Assembly (NCBI GenBank): GCA_027214125.1
Contig: JAPWHF010000003.1
Coordinates: forward strand, 186,001 to 250,000
Direction: 5' to 3'
From: Zoogloeaceae bacterium G21618-S1
Lineage (GTDB): Bacteria > Pseudomonadota > Gammaproteobacteria > Burkholderiales > Rhodocyclaceae
Length of the DNA stretch: 64,000 bases
A program made the translations under genes and the position numbers. Each line of letters starts with the position of its first letter. Position 1 is the first letter of the stretch. Shown piece after piece: positions 62,261-64,000 of the stretch. The notes under the pieces are model-generated. The model searched no databases, was not told the DNA's origin, and worked only from the letters and a program-made list of their open reading frames with translations.

Positions 62261-64000
62261 GCCAGAGCACCGCGCTTCGCGCTGCGCAGCCGACGCCTGC
62301 TACCGATACCGGGGTGTTGCAGCGCCAGTGCGCCTGCGGCCAGGCGGCCGGCCCGCTCAGTGGCGAGTGTGAAGACTGCGCCCGCAAGCAGGCGCTCGGC
62401 CTTCAGCGCAAGCTGGCCATCGGCCGCAGCGACGATCCGCTCGAAACCGAGGCGGACCGCGTGGCCGAGGCCGTCATGCGTCAGCCGGACGCTGGCGCGG
62501 CACAGCGGGGCCACGGCAGGCCAAGGGCCAGCATGTCGGTGTCCCACCACATCCAGCGGCGCGCGGTCGCGTCGCCGCACGAAGGCGGGGTGCCGCCCGT
62601 GGTGCACGAAGTGCTCAGCGCGCCCGGCCGCCGGCTCGACGCGTCGGCGCGGCAGTTTTTCGAGCCGCGATTTGGCCGTGACTTCGGCGACATTCGCATC
62701 CACACCGGGCCGCGCGCCGACGCCTCGGCGCAGGCCGTGGGCGCGCGGGCCTACACGGTGGGCCGCGATGTCGCCTTTGCCGACGGACACTACGCGCCCG
62801 ACACCGCCACGGGCCGGCAACTGCTGGCCCATGAATTGACCCATGTCGTCCAGCAGCGCGGTGGTGCGGCCATGCTGCGCCGCGCGCCGGCCCCGTCGCC
62901 GGTGCCCGGTGGCGTGCCGGGCGGCGTACCGGGCGTGCCCGGCGGTGCCTTGCCGCCCGGTCGCATACCCGGCATGCCGCCCACCGCGGCCCCGACCGCG
63001 CAGCCGTCGGTGCCGGCCAGTGCCGTGTGCCCGGCCTGCGCCTGCAACGCCGATCAGGTGACCCGCATCGAGGCGGGCCGCAGCAAGGCCAAAAGCGTGT
63101 TCGACCGCGCGGCCGCTTTGCTGGTGAGTCCGGCGCCGGCCATCGCGCGGCAGTTCGAGAACACCTTCGGTTCGGGCAGCAACACCCCCAAAACCCTGGC
63201 CGAGACCGCCGACCGCTACCGCGCCGCGGCCAGCTTTCTGGGGCAGAGCACGGTGTCCGATCCGCCCGGCTCGGGCACGGTGCACTGCGACCCGACCAAC
63301 AGCACCGATCTGTGCCGCACCGGGGCTACCGCCCACTATGGCCAGGGGCATATCGTGGTGTGCACCGGCAGTCCGGCGGCCAGTCAGATGCTCAACCCAC
63401 CACGCGCGCCGACGGTCTATCGCGTCGAGGGCGAGGCGGGCAGCACCGAAGGCGTCCGCCAGGTGCCCGACGCCGCCGCCACCGACGCCGCCCAGGCCGC
63501 CTCCGACGCGGGCTTTGCCACGCGTGTCACGGCGGTGATGGCGCACGAGGCGATCCATCACGTGGTGCAGCCGGGCATCGTCGATATCTACACCAATGAA
63601 CGCCTGTTCCAGTTTCTCGGCGCGGGCTCGAAGAAGCTCGATGTCGACCTCTCTCCGCTGGCCTTGCAGAACCCCGACAGTCTGGTGCTGTTCGCATTTC
63701 GCGGCGTGGTTGCCGATGCAGGCGCCGATGCCCTGCCGGGCGCCGACGCGGCACTCGAAAGCTCCGAGAAGTTCTCCGGCAAGCTCGCCGTGCGGCCGGT
63801 GCTCGGGCGGCGCCGGGCCCGTCTGAGCGTGGCGCTGGCCGAAGAGGCGATCGCCCAGGCCGGTGAGCGGCTCGGCGTGCTGCTGACGGAAGTCCAGTCG
63901 GTGCAGGGTGGCCCGAGCCAGTGGTCGGCTTTTCCGGCGTTGTCGCAGCAGGTTGTCACTTCGCTGACCACGCTGGGCAAGGAGACCGATTTTGGCCAGC
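62257..64000 (+). CDS. DUF4157 protein, candidate injection-system cargo (partial, runs off the window)
   Basis: At least 581 residues, open to the window end. Residues 26-45 hold a Cys motif (CACG...CEDC) followed by LGLQRKLAIG, a typical eCIS DUF4157 N-terminus. The DUF4157 domain (about 110-205) contains FFEPRFGRDFGDIRIHTG, ARAYTVGRDVAF and the metallopeptidase-like HELTHVVQQ (His192, Glu193, His196). A Gly/Pro-rich linker follows (about 209-250), then a second domain with a separate HEAIHH (His430, Glu431, His434). DUF4157 is enriched among eCIS-associated toxins/effectors (established), so this is the best cargo candidate. Start ATG overlaps the preceding stop by 4 bp. Confidence 0.82.
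   Translation, partial: MSQSTALRAAQPTPATDTGVLQRQCACGQAAGPLSGECEDCARKQALGLQRKLAIGRSDDPLETEADRVAEAVMRQPDAGAAQRGHGRPRASMSVSHHIQRRAVASPHEGGVPPVVHEVLSAPGRRLDASARQFFEPRFGRDFGDIRIHTGPRADASAQAVGARAYTVGRDVAFADGHYAPDTATGRQLLAHELTHVVQQRGGAAMLRRAPAPSPVPGGVPGGVPGVPGGALPPGRIPGMPPTAAPTAQPSVPASAVCPACACNADQVTRIEAGRSKAKSVFDRAAALLVSPAPAIARQFENTFGSGSNTPKTLAETADRYRAAASFLGQSTVSDPPGSGTVHCDPTNSTDLCRTGATAHYGQGHIVVCTGSPAASQMLNPPRAPTVYRVEGEAGSTEGVRQVPDAAATDAAQAASDAGFATRVTAVMAHEAIHHVVQPGIVDIYTNERLFQFLGAGSKKLDVDLSPLALQNPDSLVLFAFRGVVADAGADALPGADAALESSEKFSGKLAVRPVLGRRRARLSVALAEEAIAQAGERLGVLLTEVQSVQGGPSQWSAFPALSQQVVTSLTTLGKETDFGQ

Overview
The window is GC-rich, densely packed bacterial chromosome. The EarP/EF-P pair with a modifiable Arg32, the LysM-dprA-smg-topB and def-fmt-htpX blocks, a PEP-CTERM protein and a respiratory formate dehydrogenase locus with its Tat-target small protein suggest a betaproteobacterium, most likely of the Rhodocyclales/Zoogloeaceae type (inference from gene content and order; no database search was possible). 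No rRNA, tRNA, CRISPR array, transposase or integrase was found.

Layout. (1) 0-8 kb is housekeeping: ampG, a lipoprotein, the earP-efp operon, rsuA, a SRPBCC protein, rdgC, a VanZ-like protein and a K+ channel. (2) 8-18.5 kb is a zinc-acquisition island: znuCBA and zur, with a small membrane ORF at the head of znuCBA; a divergent ZrgA/DUF2796-ABC-FtsX-DUF3299 operon matching the Zur-regulated PA4063-PA4066 arrangement of Pseudomonas; then a small Cys/His protein, an outer-membrane barrel and a second complete metal ABC importer. GCAACA-type inverted repeats lie at the two promoters flanking zur. (3) 18.6-24.5 kb holds a double-length UvrA with four ATPase sites and a YbaN protein. (4) 24.5-38.4 kb contains a TonB receptor, a DegP-type protease, oxyR-dps, a DUF924 protein, topB-smg-dprA-LysM, and def-fmt-htpX. 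(5) 38.4-52.6 kb is a self-contained formate respiration module: an NtrC-type regulator and sensor kinase, two near-palindromic upstream sites, a sigma-54 -24/-12 promoter, then an Fe-S protein, TorD-type chaperone, Tat small protein, FdhA, FdhB, a small lipoprotein and cytochrome b. MobA, FdhD, DUF3305 and DUF3306 follow. (6) 52.9-54.5 kb has a PEP-CTERM zinc metalloprotease coupled to an unknown exported protein. (7) 55.2-64.0 kb is the start of an extracellular contractile injection system (eCIS, phage-tail-like): sheath, tube, gp26-like baseplate chaperone, a disordered protein, a DUF4255/Afp16-like tail terminator, an Afp15-like AAA+ ATPase, a small protein and a DUF4157 protein cut by the window edge. 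From the gp26-like gene onward every junction is a 4-bp ATGA overlap.

The most novel-looking elements are the eCIS with a DUF4157 protein carrying two separate HExxH motifs, the compact local sigma-54 circuit driving formate dehydrogenase, and the layered zinc-uptake island with its uncharacterised small proteins.
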